Assembly (NCBI GenBank): GCA_036375895.1 | Contig: DASVBJ010000268.1 | Span: 1-18,923, forward strand | Source: DASVBJ01 sp036375895 | GTDB lineage: Bacteria > Actinomycetota > Actinomycetes > JACCUZ01 | Reading direction: 5' to 3' | Length of the DNA: 18,923 bases | Part shown: positions 1 to 6,570 of the stretch, one piece after another | Position numbering within the stretch: the stretch's first letter is position 1 | Layout of the letters: each line of letters opens with the position of its first letter | Position numbers and translations under genes: made by a program | Notes under the pieces: model-generated | Seen by the model: only the letters and a program-made list of their open reading frames with translations | What the model was told of the DNA's origin: nothing | Database searches by the model: none

Positions 1-109
1 GGCCGCGCAGGGCTCCGGCAACGGGCAGGAGCAGGTCGAGCGGCGCGTGGCCGAGCTCGAGCAAAGGGTCGAGGCGCTCACCGGCGAGCAGCCGCCGCCG
101 GGGCGGTAG
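1..109 (+). CDS. 3' end of an unidentified gene, probably gas vesicle accessory (partial)
   Basis: Only the last 35 codons are visible, read from base 2 and ending at TAG 107-109. The visible peptide is polar, with a heptad-like helix (VERRVAELEQRVEAL) and a proline-rich end (EQPPPGR), so it could form a short coiled coil. The stop is two bases before the gvpL start, so it almost certainly belongs to the same transcription unit. In actinobacterial gas vesicle clusters the gene before gvpL is often gvpJ, a GvpA-like protein that can carry a charged C-terminal tail, and this would fit. No conserved Gvp core lies inside the window, so the identity is inferred from position only. Confidence 0.5.
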   Translation, partial: AAQGSGNGQEQVERRVAELEQRVEALTGEQPPPGR

Positions 110-111
110 GC

Positions 112-870
112 ATGTCCCCGCTCTACGCCTACGGCGTGCTGTCGGCGGACAACACCCGCTCGGCCGGCCAGCCACCCCTGCCACCGGGCGTGGCGGGGTC
201 GGAGGTCCACCTTGTCGCTGCGGGCGAGCTCGCGATGGCAGTCAGCGCGGTCCCCAGCGAGGACTTCGCGCAGGACCGGCTCGCTTCGCGCCTCGAAGAT
301 GCCGAGTGGACCGCGGCGCTGGCCCAGGCCCACTTCGACGTGGTCGAGGCACTCTTCGCCCAGGGTCCGCTGCTCCCGTTGCGCATGTGCATCGTCTTCC
401 AGTCGGCGGACCGCGTCCGGGCCGCGCTGGCCGACCGTGCGCCCGTGCTGGCGTCGACGCTCGACCGGCTCGCGGGCTCCGCCGAGTGGTCCGTCAAGGT
501 CGTCCGTCGGCCAGCACGATCCGGTGGCCCACCGGTGCCGGCCGAGCCGGCGGCGACGAGCGGGGCCGACTACCTCAAGCGGGCCGCTGCCCGGCGCGAC
601 GAGCGACAGGACGCCGGCCTCGCCCGGGCCCGCTTCGTGGAACGGCTGCGCGGGCAGCTCGCCCCTGTCGTCTCGGCGGACCGGGATGCTCCCGCGGCCT
701 CCGGCCACCTTCTCCGTGCCAGCTATCTGGTCCGCACCGACGCGGCGCCGGTGTTCCTGCGGGTGATCGAGGACGCCAACGCCGCAGCCGAGCGGCTCGG
801 CCTCACCGTCGAGATCGCCGGACCGTGGGCGCCGTACTCCTTCGTGCCCCGGCTGCAGGAGGCGTCGTGA
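112..870 (+). CDS. gvpL: Gas vesicle protein GvpL/GvpF family
   Basis: A 252-residue protein of the GvpL/GvpF family, an accessory factor needed for nucleation or assembly of the hollow protein gas vesicles that give buoyancy. Family hallmarks are visible: the N-terminal YAYGV strand (residues 5-9), the LPLRMCIVF block (88-96) corresponding to the usual LPVRFGTVF, a YLKR...RRDER helix starting near residue 154, and the C-terminal PWAPYSFV (238-245), typical of the second ferredoxin-like domain. Length matches the family (about 240-280). It starts two bases after the preceding stop with no strong Shine-Dalgarno, so translation is probably coupled. The next gene overlaps its stop as GTGA. The F versus L name cannot be settled from sequence alone; its position before a GvpS-like gene and GvpK suggests L. 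Confidence 0.88.
   Translation: MSPLYAYGVLSADNTRSAGQPPLPPGVAGSEVHLVAAGELAMAVSAVPSEDFAQDRLASRLEDAEWTAALAQAHFDVVEALFAQGPLLPLRMCIVFQSADRVRAALADRAPVLASTLDRLAGSAEWSVKVVRRPARSGGPPVPAEPAATSGADYLKRAAARRDERQDAGLARARFVERLRGQLAPVVSADRDAPAASGHLLRASYLVRTDAAPVFLRVIEDANAAAERLGLTVEIAGPWAPYSFVPRLQEAS
857..862 (+). promoter_or_regulatory. Shine-Dalgarno site fixing the start of the small GvpA/S-type gene
   Basis: A perfect AGGAGG inside the end of gvpL lies four bases before GTG 867. It supports GTG 867 as the start of the 66-residue GvpA/S-family protein rather than a longer upstream reading of the same frame. Confidence 0.6.
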
Positions 871-1067
871 CCGCCGAGGCGGCCGCGTTCGGGGACGGAA
901 GCCTGGTCGACCTCCTCGACCGGCTGCTCGCCGGAGGGGTCGTCATCGCGGGTGACGTCACGCTCTCCATCGCCGACATCGACCTCGTGCGGGTACGCCT
1001 GCTGGCGCTCGTCTCGTCCGTCGGGACCATCACCCCCGAGATCCCGGCACCGGAGCCGGTGGGCTGA
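867..1067 (+). CDS. gvpS: Small gas vesicle protein of the GvpA/GvpJ/GvpM/GvpS family
   Basis: A 66-residue protein starting at GTG 867, which overlaps the gvpL stop (GTGA). The core from about residue 13 to 52 reads as the GvpA-type fold: LVDLLDRLLAGGVVI, then GDVTLSIADIDLV, then VRLLALVSSV. This matches the helix-strand-strand-helix unit of the gas vesicle wall protein and its minor relatives. The protein is short and the family motif is complete, so it is probably a minor shell or nucleation protein (GvpS or GvpJ type) rather than the main GvpA. Its place between gvpL and gvpK agrees with the gvpJ-L-S-K order known from Streptomyces. The longer open frame upstream (from 306) is read-through of another frame of gvpL and is not used. 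Its stop overlaps the next start as TGATG. Confidence 0.78.
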   Translation: MTAEAAAFGDGSLVDLLDRLLAGGVVIAGDVTLSIADIDLVRVRLLALVSSVGTITPEIPAPEPVG

Positions 1068-1699
1068 TGCTGCTGTCCGCCATCGTCGACGAGCCGCCGC
1101 AGGGCACGGAGGTCCTGGAGGTGGACGGTCTGACTGCCGTCCTGCTGCCGGACGGCGTGGACCAGGAGCCCGGGGCGTTGCTGCTCCGCCAGGCCGCGGC
1201 CGTGGCGGCCCTGATGGACGACTGCCCGGCGGTCCTCCCGGTCCGGGCCGGCACCCGCGTGCGGGACCACCACGAGGTGCGTGAGCTGCTGTCGGCCCGG
1301 CACGACGAGTTCCGCGAGGGCCTCGACCGGGTCCGTGGCTGCGTGGAGGTCGGCGTGCGCATCGCCCTGGCCGACGACGAGCCCAGCGAGGCCGGCGAGG
1401 CCGGTCGGGGCGACGGGCGCGCCTACCTGGTCCGGCGGACGCGGGCGTGGCGCCGGGCCGACGACCTGGTCCGGCGGCTCTCCGGATGCCTCGCCCTGCC
1501 CGGCGTACGGGACGTCGCGGTCCTCGCCTGCACCCCGGCGACGGTGAAGGTGTCCGTGCTGGTCGAGCGGGTGCGCCTGGACGCCGTCCGGTCCGCTCTC
1601 GTGGACGCGGTCGGGCCGGGGCAGGGGGACGTCGTGGTGGCAGGCCCGTTCCCGCCGTACAGCTTCACGACGTCGCGACCGCGTGGGCGGCCCGCATGA
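1067..1699 (+). CDS. Second, shorter GvpL/GvpF family protein
   Basis: A 210-residue protein that starts on the last base of the preceding stop (TGATG 1065-1069). It shows the GvpF/L signatures in weaker form: AVLPVRAGT (residues 55-63) for the LPVRFGT block, a VEVGVRIAL strand, an AYLVRRTRAWR helix segment, and PFPPYSF (194-200) near the C terminus. It is shorter than gvpL, and the N-terminal domain begins directly with LLSAIVDEPP instead of the usual YxYGI, so it is a divergent paralogue. Two F/L proteins are common in gas vesicle clusters and are thought to have non-identical assembly roles. The gvpK start overlaps its stop (ATGA 1696-1699), so production is translationally coupled. Confidence 0.8.
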   Translation: MLLSAIVDEPPQGTEVLEVDGLTAVLLPDGVDQEPGALLLRQAAAVAALMDDCPAVLPVRAGTRVRDHHEVRELLSARHDEFREGLDRVRGCVEVGVRIALADDEPSEAGEAGRGDGRAYLVRRTRAWRRADDLVRRLSGCLALPGVRDVAVLACTPATVKVSVLVERVRLDAVRSALVDAVGPGQGDVVVAGPFPPYSFTTSRPRGRPA

Positions 1700-2025
1700 C
1701 GTCGCCCGGGTTCGACGACTGGCCCGACCTCGAGGCGACCCGGACGTCCCTCGACGCGCTCGCCGGCCGGGTGGAGGCGGACCCGGACAAGGTCGAGAAG
1801 GGCCTGGCGCAGCTCGTGCTGTCGCTGGTCGAGCTGCTGCGGCAGCTGATGGAGCGCCAGGCCATCCGCCGGGTCGAGGCGGGTGGCCTCAGCGACGATC
1901 AGGTCGAGCGGCTCGGGACGACCCTGATGCTGCTGGAGCGGCGGATGGGCGAGCTTCGCGAGATCTTCGGCCTGACCGAGGAGGAGCTCTCGCTGGACCT
2001 CGGACCCCTCGGGCGGACCGTGTAG
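1696..2025 (+). CDS. gvpK: Gas vesicle protein GvpK
   Basis: A 109-residue protein with the strongly conserved GvpK core: EKGLAQLVLSLVELLRQLME starting at residue 34, then RQAIRRVEAGGLSDDQVERL, LERRMGELREIFGL and the terminal LDLGPLG. GvpK is an essential accessory protein of gas vesicle formation, and its length is typical. ATG 1696 overlaps the upstream stop (ATGA), which fixes the start. It is the last gene of the cluster: only eight bases separate its TAG from the converging FAD-oxidoreductase gene, and no separate terminator is visible in that gap. Confidence 0.92.
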   Translation: MTSPGFDDWPDLEATRTSLDALAGRVEADPDKVEKGLAQLVLSLVELLRQLMERQAIRRVEAGGLSDDQVERLGTTLMLLERRMGELREIFGLTEEELSLDLGPLGRTV

Positions 2026-2033
2026 CCCCGGTC

Positions 2034-3257
2034 TCAGCCGGCCAACCGCTCGACCGCGGCGGCGAGGATGCCTGCGACATTCTCCTCGGCGAAGAACTCG
2101 GCAGGTGACGTGACTCCGGCGTTCATCCGCACGAACCCGTCCATCGCCTCCTGGTTGCCGTGCACCGCTGCGAGCAGCTGCTGGAGCTCCGGAGGGGGCG
2201 GCTTCAGGGCGGCGATCTCGAGGGTGAGCTCGTACATCGCCAGCACGTGCTCGTCCCGTGTGGCCTGGTACGCCGCCATGGCCTGGTCGAAAGGCCGCGC
2301 GCCGGCGAACGTGTCGTCCAGAGCCGCCGCGCACAGCTCGGCGTCCCGGAACGCGTCCTGGATCCCCTGGGCGGTGATGAAGTCCTTGTTGTATCCCGCG
2401 TCCCCCACCAGCGCCCAGCCGGGCCCGTAGGGAGTCCGGAAGTAGTTGCGCACCGCGGTGCCGACGAAGCGCGCCTCGCGGGTGGCCGTCCGGACCCGGT
2501 CGGCGAAGTCGGGTGCCAGGTCCAGCATCTTGAGGAAGTTGCCCTCGATGTCCTGCCTGTTCGCGTCGAGCTCCGCGACCGGCCAGCCACCCACGACGAG
2601 TGTCAGGTCATCGTTGGTGGGCCAGGCGGCGAAGCCTCTGCTCGGGCGCACGTACGTCTCGAAGCGCCCGTCCATCGGCAGGCCGCTCCAGTAGCTGTAG
2701 TAGGCGGCCAGCAGCGGCGACCGCTCGTTGTACTGCTGCGCCCTGACTGCCCGTGCGACGAGCGAGTGGCGGCCGTCCGCGCCGACGACCACGCGGGCTC
2801 GCTCGGTCACCGGCCGGCCGCCCTTGCCGTGGCCGCGGACGCCGGTGACGCGCCCGTCCTCGAGGATCACGTCCTCGACGGAGTAGCCCTCACGGACCTC
2901 GGCCCCGGACTCTGCCGCGGCGTCGAGAAGCAGCTTGTCGAGAACCGTACGGCGAGGCGCATACGCGACCGGGGCGGTGTCGGTGCCGGGGGCACCGGAG
3001 ATCGTGAACGGGCCGAAGTCGAACGCGTACGTGTCGATGGGTGGGCACCCGGACTCGAGGAGCCGGTCGAGCAGGCCCCACCTCGCCAGCGCCGCGACAC
3101 CTGGTGGGTGCACGAGATGGGTGGAGATCGTGTCGCTCGGGAACGTGGCCCGGTCGACCACGAGGACCCGGTATCCCTTGCGGGCCAGCAGCATCGCGGT
3201 CGGGGCCCCTGCGCAGCGCGCGCCCACCACGATCGCGTCGTACCTGCTCTCTGCCAT
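2034..3257 (-). CDS. FAD-dependent oxidoreductase (group A monooxygenase / geranylgeranyl reductase-like)
   Basis: A 407-residue flavoprotein. The N terminus has the dinucleotide-binding strand-turn-helix as VVGARCAGAPTAMLLAR (about 10-26), a variant of GxGxxG. It is followed by the acidic end of strand 2 (VVDRATFPSD). The DG motif (VVGADGRHSLVARAV, about 156-170) and the FAD-ribose GD motif (LVGDAGYNKDFITAQG, about 282-297) are both present. These three motifs define group A flavin monooxygenases and the related geranylgeranyl reductase and halogenase families. The substrate is unknown. ATG 3257 is preceded by GGGAGG with a five-base spacer. The gene lies 74 bases downstream of a LuxR regulator on the same strand, so it may be co-transcribed with it or controlled by it. 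Confidence 0.85.
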   Translation of the reverse strand: MAESRYDAIVVGARCAGAPTAMLLARKGYRVLVVDRATFPSDTISTHLVHPPGVAALARWGLLDRLLESGCPPIDTYAFDFGPFTISGAPGTDTAPVAYAPRRTVLDKLLLDAAAESGAEVREGYSVEDVILEDGRVTGVRGHGKGGRPVTERARVVVGADGRHSLVARAVRAQQYNERSPLLAAYYSYWSGLPMDGRFETYVRPSRGFAAWPTNDDLTLVVGGWPVAELDANRQDIEGNFLKMLDLAPDFADRVRTATREARFVGTAVRNYFRTPYGPGWALVGDAGYNKDFITAQGIQDAFRDAELCAAALDDTFAGARPFDQAMAAYQATRDEHVLAMYELTLEIAALKPPPPELQQLLAAVHGNQEAMDGFVRMNAGVTSPAEFFAEENVAGILAAAVERLAG

Positions 3258-3324
3258 CTCGTCCTCCCGGCGGTGCTCTTGCGGGCAGGCTGGCGCCGGT
3301 GCGGCGAGGAAGTAACGGGGAGAT

Positions 3325-3338
3325 CCCCTATCTAGGGG
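3325..3338. promoter_or_regulatory. CCCCTA-N2-TAGGGG palindrome, candidate operator
   Basis: A perfect six-base inverted repeat, CCCCTA-TC-TAGGGG, lies across the stop codon of the luxR-type gene and about 67 bases upstream of the FAD-oxidoreductase start. A second overlapping repeat, GGGG-AGAT-CCCC (3317-3328), shares its central CCCC. Short spaced palindromes of this form are typical operators of dimeric LuxR/NarL-type regulators, and the adjacent gene encodes one. Its regulatory role is inferred. Confidence 0.35.
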
Positions 3339-4978
3339 CTGATGTTCTCCCGGGTGGCGTAGGCGGCCGCCTCGGCCCGGTTCCGGAGGCCCAGCTTGGC
3401 CAGCAGGCTGCCCACGTGGTGCTCGACCGTCTTGCGGGTGATGTAGAGCCGGTCGCCGATCTCCGGGTTGGACAGACCGGCACCGAGGAGCTGGAGGACC
3501 TCCGCCTCCCGCCTGGTCAGGGCACCCACGCCCTTGGGCCCGGTCCGGATCGGCGCGCCGAGCGACCGCAGCAGCGCGCCCGCAGCGTCCGCGTCCCGCC
3601 CCGCCTCCAGGCGCTCGAACAGCTCGAGCGCCGCCTTGGCCTCGGCCACGGCGACCTCGGGGGAGCGTTCGGCGAGAGCGCGAGCCAGCTCCAGGCGCGT
3701 CCGGGCGAGCTCCATGGGCAGCTGGGCCCGGGCGAAACCCTCGACCGCGTCGTGCAGGCAGGCGCGCGCGTCCCCCTGCCCGCTGGCCACGCAGACGCGT
3801 CCCTTCGCGAGCGCGGCGAGCGCGCGCAGGTACGGCCCGCGTTGCGCCTGCGCGACGTGCCGGAGGCGACGCGTCGTGCGCTCGGCCTCGTCGAGGTCTC
3901 CCTCCTCGAGGTGGACGTCGACGAGGAGCGCGAGCAGGGGCCCCAGCATGGTGGATTCCCCGACGGTCGGCACCGCGTCGTCCGGACCCGCGGTGGCCCG
4001 TTCGAGCAGATCGCGTGCGATCGCCGTCTGGCCGCGCGCGAGATGCAGGGCGGCCATCGTTCGCACCGCGTCCGGGTGCGGTTCCAGCCCCTTCAGGAGC
4101 TGTGCCGCCTCCTCGAGGCGGCCTTGCCGGACCCGCAGGTCCGCCAGGCGGATCATGGGCGCCTCACGCCGGGGTATGCCCTGCTCGAAGTGCCGGGCGG
4201 CCTCGACGAGCTCGGCCTCCGCCTCCGCCCACCGCCCGGCGGCCGTCAGGATGCCTCCGTAGTGGGCGCGGCAGAACGCGGCGACGACGTTCCTCCGCCT
4301 CATGATGTCCGCAGCCGCCCGCATCCACTGGTCCGCGCGCGGGACGTCGTTGACCAGCTCGCACGCCCAGAAGAACCCGCAGAAGATCGAGTCCATCGTG
4401 GCCACGTCGCTCAGCTCGCCGGCGCACACAGCGGCCAGCGCCTCGTCGAAGTGGACCAGCCCCTCTTCGACGCGGTCGGTCATGACGAAGACGCCACCGA
4501 GGTAGCTGAGCGCCTCGAACTCGATGTCGGGCGCGTCGAACCGTCGCCCCAGCGCGATCGCCTCGCGCAGCAGCGCCTCACGCACCCGCGCGTCAGGCTC
4601 CGAGTAGGCCCTGACGATGAGCGCCCAGCCGCGCTCAGGTCGATCCTCGCCGGCCTCCTCGAGGATGGTGCGGGCCCGCGCGTACCAGCCACTCTGGACG
4701 GCCCAGTCGCCGAGGACGTTCCCGATGATCCAGGCGACTGCTCGCGCCGCCCGGCCGGCAGCCATGTGCTCGCGTTCCCGGCGGTACGCGGCGTAGGCCC
4801 GCTCGTAGAGCGTCGCCGACACGGCGTACTCGCGCTGGAGGTACAGCGCCTCCGCCAGGCCTTCGAGCACCTCGCCCGACTCGCCGTCGGCGAGGGCCTG
4901 CTCGAACGCGTCCCGCGCCGCTGCGGCGTCGCCGTCGCGCAACGCCGCCCAGCCCTCCTCGACCAGGGCAGAGCCCAC
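3332..4978 (-). CDS. LuxR-family transcriptional regulator with TPR-like N-terminal region
   Basis: A 548-residue regulator. The C-terminal end (about 485-545) is a clear LuxR/NarL helix-turn-helix: LTRREAEVLQLLGAGLSNPE, then IGDRLYITRKTVEHHVGSLL and AKLGLRNRAEAAAYA. The rest is alanine- and leucine-rich helical repeat sequence resembling tetratricopeptide repeats (for example ARDAFEQALADGESGEVLEG near the N terminus). No Walker A motif or receiver domain is visible, so it is neither a full LAL-type ATPase regulator nor a two-component response regulator. The start is GTG 4978, without a clear Shine-Dalgarno, so the true start could lie further downstream. It lies directly upstream of the FAD-oxidoreductase, its likely target. 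A strong hairpin ends 24 bases upstream of the start. Confidence 0.83.
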   Translation of the reverse strand: MGSALVEEGWAALRDGDAAAARDAFEQALADGESGEVLEGLAEALYLQREYAVSATLYERAYAAYRREREHMAAGRAARAVAWIIGNVLGDWAVQSGWYARARTILEEAGEDRPERGWALIVRAYSEPDARVREALLREAIALGRRFDAPDIEFEALSYLGGVFVMTDRVEEGLVHFDEALAAVCAGELSDVATMDSIFCGFFWACELVNDVPRADQWMRAAADIMRRRNVVAAFCRAHYGGILTAAGRWAEAEAELVEAARHFEQGIPRREAPMIRLADLRVRQGRLEEAAQLLKGLEPHPDAVRTMAALHLARGQTAIARDLLERATAGPDDAVPTVGESTMLGPLLALLVDVHLEEGDLDEAERTTRRLRHVAQAQRGPYLRALAALAKGRVCVASGQGDARACLHDAVEGFARAQLPMELARTRLELARALAERSPEVAVAEAKAALELFERLEAGRDADAAGALLRSLGAPIRTGPKGVGALTRREAEVLQLLGAGLSNPEIGDRLYITRKTVEHHVGSLLAKLGLRNRAEAAAYATRENISP

Positions 4979-5001
4979 GAGCCGATGATGGCACCGCCGC
5001 G

Positions 5002-5022
5002 CCCGGGCAGGGAGTGCCCGGG
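5002..5022 (-). terminator. Perfect 8-bp hairpin between tRNA-Pro and the luxR-type gene
   Basis: CCCGGGCA (5002-5009) pairs perfectly with TGCCCGGG (5015-5022) around a five-base loop. It lies downstream of the tRNA-Pro gene and the larger hairpin at 5028-5064, and just upstream of the luxR-type start. It has no T-run. It may be a second terminator or a leader structure of the luxR mRNA. Confidence 0.4.
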
Positions 5023-5027
5023 AACGC

Positions 5028-5064
5028 CGACGGCCGGGTCCCTCTGAAGGAGACCCGGCCGTCG
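5028..5064 (-). terminator. 13-bp hairpin just downstream of tRNA-Pro
   Basis: Bases 5028-5040 pair perfectly with 5052-5064 around an eleven-base loop; the core is ACGGCCGGGTC/GACCCGGCCGT. On the - strand it begins six bases after the tRNA 3' end, which is where a tRNA terminator is expected. No U-tract follows, as is common for actinobacterial terminators. Confidence 0.6.
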
Positions 5065-5069
5065 TGGCG

Positions 5070-5143
5070 TCGGGGTGGCGGGATTTGAACCCACGACCTC
5101 TGCGTCCCGAACGCAGCGCGCTGCCAAACTGCGCTACACCCCG
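5070..5143 (-). tRNA. tRNA-Pro (anticodon CGG)
   Basis: A 74-base tRNA on the - strand. The acceptor stem is CGGGGTG (5143-5137) with CACCCCG (5077-5071), followed by discriminator A (base 5070). The D-stem is GCGC/GCGC. The anticodon arm CTGCG-TTCGGGA-CGCAG gives anticodon CGG, which reads CCG (proline). The T-arm is GTGGG-TTCAAAT-CCCGC. All stems pair. CCA is not encoded, as is common in actinobacteria. The gene lies 45 bases downstream of the metallophosphoesterase gene on the same strand and is followed by a strong hairpin. Confidence 0.95.
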
Positions 5144-5188
5144 GTGGAGCCCGGCAAGTCTAGCCGAGCCCGGGGGGTGCCTCGACCG

Positions 5189-6091
5189 TCAGGCCGCCGC
5201 CACCAGCGTGAGCAGCGTCGCCTCCGGCGGGCAGGCGAAGCGGACCGGTGCGTACGGCGAGGTGCCGAGGCCGGCGGACACGTGCAGGAACGCGCGCTCG
5301 CCGGCCACCCGGTGCTCGGAGAGCCCCTTGGCCTGCCGGCGCGGCAGGTCGCAGTTGGTCACCAGGGCGCCGAAGCCCGGCAGGCACAGCTGGCCGCCGT
5401 GGGTGTGCCCGGCGAGGATCAGCCGGAAGCCGTCGGCGGTCATCGCGTCGAGCACGCGGCGGTAGGGCGCGTGCGTGACCCCGATGCTGAGGTCGGCGGC
5501 CGGGTCGGCAGGGCCGGCGACCTCGTCGTAGCGGTCGCGGTGGATGTGCGGGTCGTCGGTGCCCACCAGCTCGATCTCGCGGTGGTCGGCCTTGATCCGG
5601 CCGCGCGCGTTGTCGAGGTCGAGCCACCCGGCGCCTGCCAGGCCGTCACGGAGGTCCTCCCACGGCAGGTGCCCGCCGTGGATGCGCCGCTGGCCGCCGT
5701 TCGGCAGGAGGTAGCGGGCGGGGTTCTTGAGGACGGGCTCGTGGTAGTCGTTGGACCCCATCACGAACACGCCGGGACGCTCGAGCAGCGGCCCCAGGGT
5801 GTCGAGCACGGCCGGCACCGCCTCCGGGTGGGCCAGGTTGTCGCCGGTGTTGACCACCAGGTCAGGCTCCAGGCCGGCCAGCGCCCGCACCCACTCGCGC
5901 TTGCGGCGCTGGGTGGGGCCGAGGTGCAGGTCGGACACGTGCAGAACACGCAAGGGGCGCGCACCGGGCCGGAGCACCGGCACCTCGACCCGGCGCAGCC
6001 GGTACGAGCGGGCCTCGTAGCCCGCCGCGTAACCGAGGCCGGCGGCGCCGGCTGTGAGCAGGGCGAGGGAGAGCGAGGTGGTTCGTCGCAT
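5189..6091 (-). CDS. Membrane-anchored calcineurin-like metallophosphoesterase
   Basis: A 300-residue phosphoesterase with the full set of dinuclear-metal motifs: D54-L-H56 (SDLHLG), G83-D-N, GSNDYHE in place of the usual GNHD/E, THAP, and G228-H-T-H-G-G-Q. The N terminus (about 6-28) is hydrophobic and preceded by RR, which suggests a signal anchor with the catalytic domain outside the membrane. Closest family resemblance is to the YkuE/Rv3683 type; Rv3683 also neighbours ponA2 in M. tuberculosis. The substrate is unknown. The purine-rich GGAGGG sits only one base before ATG 6091, too close for an ideal ribosome site, so the start is slightly uncertain. It diverges from yqeY across 26 bases. 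Confidence 0.88.
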   Translation of the reverse strand: MRRTTSLSLALLTAGAAGLGYAAGYEARSYRLRRVEVPVLRPGARPLRVLHVSDLHLGPTQRRKREWVRALAGLEPDLVVNTGDNLAHPEAVPAVLDTLGPLLERPGVFVMGSNDYHEPVLKNPARYLLPNGGQRRIHGGHLPWEDLRDGLAGAGWLDLDNARGRIKADHREIELVGTDDPHIHRDRYDEVAGPADPAADLSIGVTHAPYRRVLDAMTADGFRLILAGHTHGGQLCLPGFGALVTNCDLPRRQAKGLSEHRVAGERAFLHVSAGLGTSPYAPVRFACPPEATLLTLVAAA

Positions 6092-6117
6092 CCCTCCATG
6101 CTGACAGACTGGCCGCC

Positions 6118-6570
6118 ATGACCCGTCTCAAGGACCAGCTCCAGGCAGACCTCACGGCGGCCATGAAGGCCCGCGACGAGCTCCGTTCGGCGACCCTGCG
6201 GATGGTCCTCACCGCTGTGCGCAACGAAGAGGTCGCCGGCAAGACCGCCCGCGAGCTCTCCGACGACGAGGTGGTCGCCGTGCTGACCCGCGAGGCCAAG
6301 AAGCGGCGCGAGGCGGCGGAGGCGTACGACGGGGGCGGCCGACCCGAGCGTGCGGAGCGCGAGCGCGCGGAGGGTGTGGTGATCGACGGCTACCTGCCCG
6401 CCCAGCTGACCGACGACGAGCTGCAGCAGCTGGTCGCGGCAGCGATCGCGGAGGCGAGCGCGGAAGGACCCCGCGCGATGGGCCAGGTCATGAAGGTGCT
6501 CACGCCGCGAACCGCCGGTCGCGCCGAGGGCAGCCGGGTGGCGGCCGAGGTGCGGCGCCAGCTCGGCTAG
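6118..6570 (+). CDS. yqeY: GatB/YqeY domain protein
   Basis: A 150-residue YqeY protein. It opens with LKDQLQADLTAAMKARDELR and TLRMVLTAVRNEE, continues with a long helix LTREAKKRREAAEAY, and ends in the tail domain related to the C terminus of GatB (DGYLPAQLTDDELQQLV...RAMGQVMKVL). YqeY is a stand-alone relative of the tRNA-binding tail of the GatCAB amidotransferase; its role is not firmly known. No Shine-Dalgarno precedes ATG 6118, and only 26 bases separate it from the divergent phosphoesterase, so the transcript may be leaderless or nearly so. Its TAG shares the palindrome CTAG (6567-6570) with the stop of the converging ponA2. Confidence 0.9.
   Translation: MTRLKDQLQADLTAAMKARDELRSATLRMVLTAVRNEEVAGKTARELSDDEVVAVLTREAKKRREAAEAYDGGGRPERAERERAEGVVIDGYLPAQLTDDELQQLVAAAIAEASAEGPRAMGQVMKVLTPRTAGRAEGSRVAAEVRRQLG

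Noticed and set aside
3041..5047. Long + strand open frame opposite the luxR-type and FAD genes
   Set aside because: It is a GC-driven mirror of the - strand genes, rich in R, G and P with no recognisable domain; the LuxR helix-turn-helix on the other strand is unambiguous.
6098..6121. Seven-codon upstream frame (MLTDWPP) overlapping the yqeY start as ATGA
   Set aside because: It has no ribosome site, lies mostly in the 26-base divergent gap, and a chance ATG is the simplest explanation.
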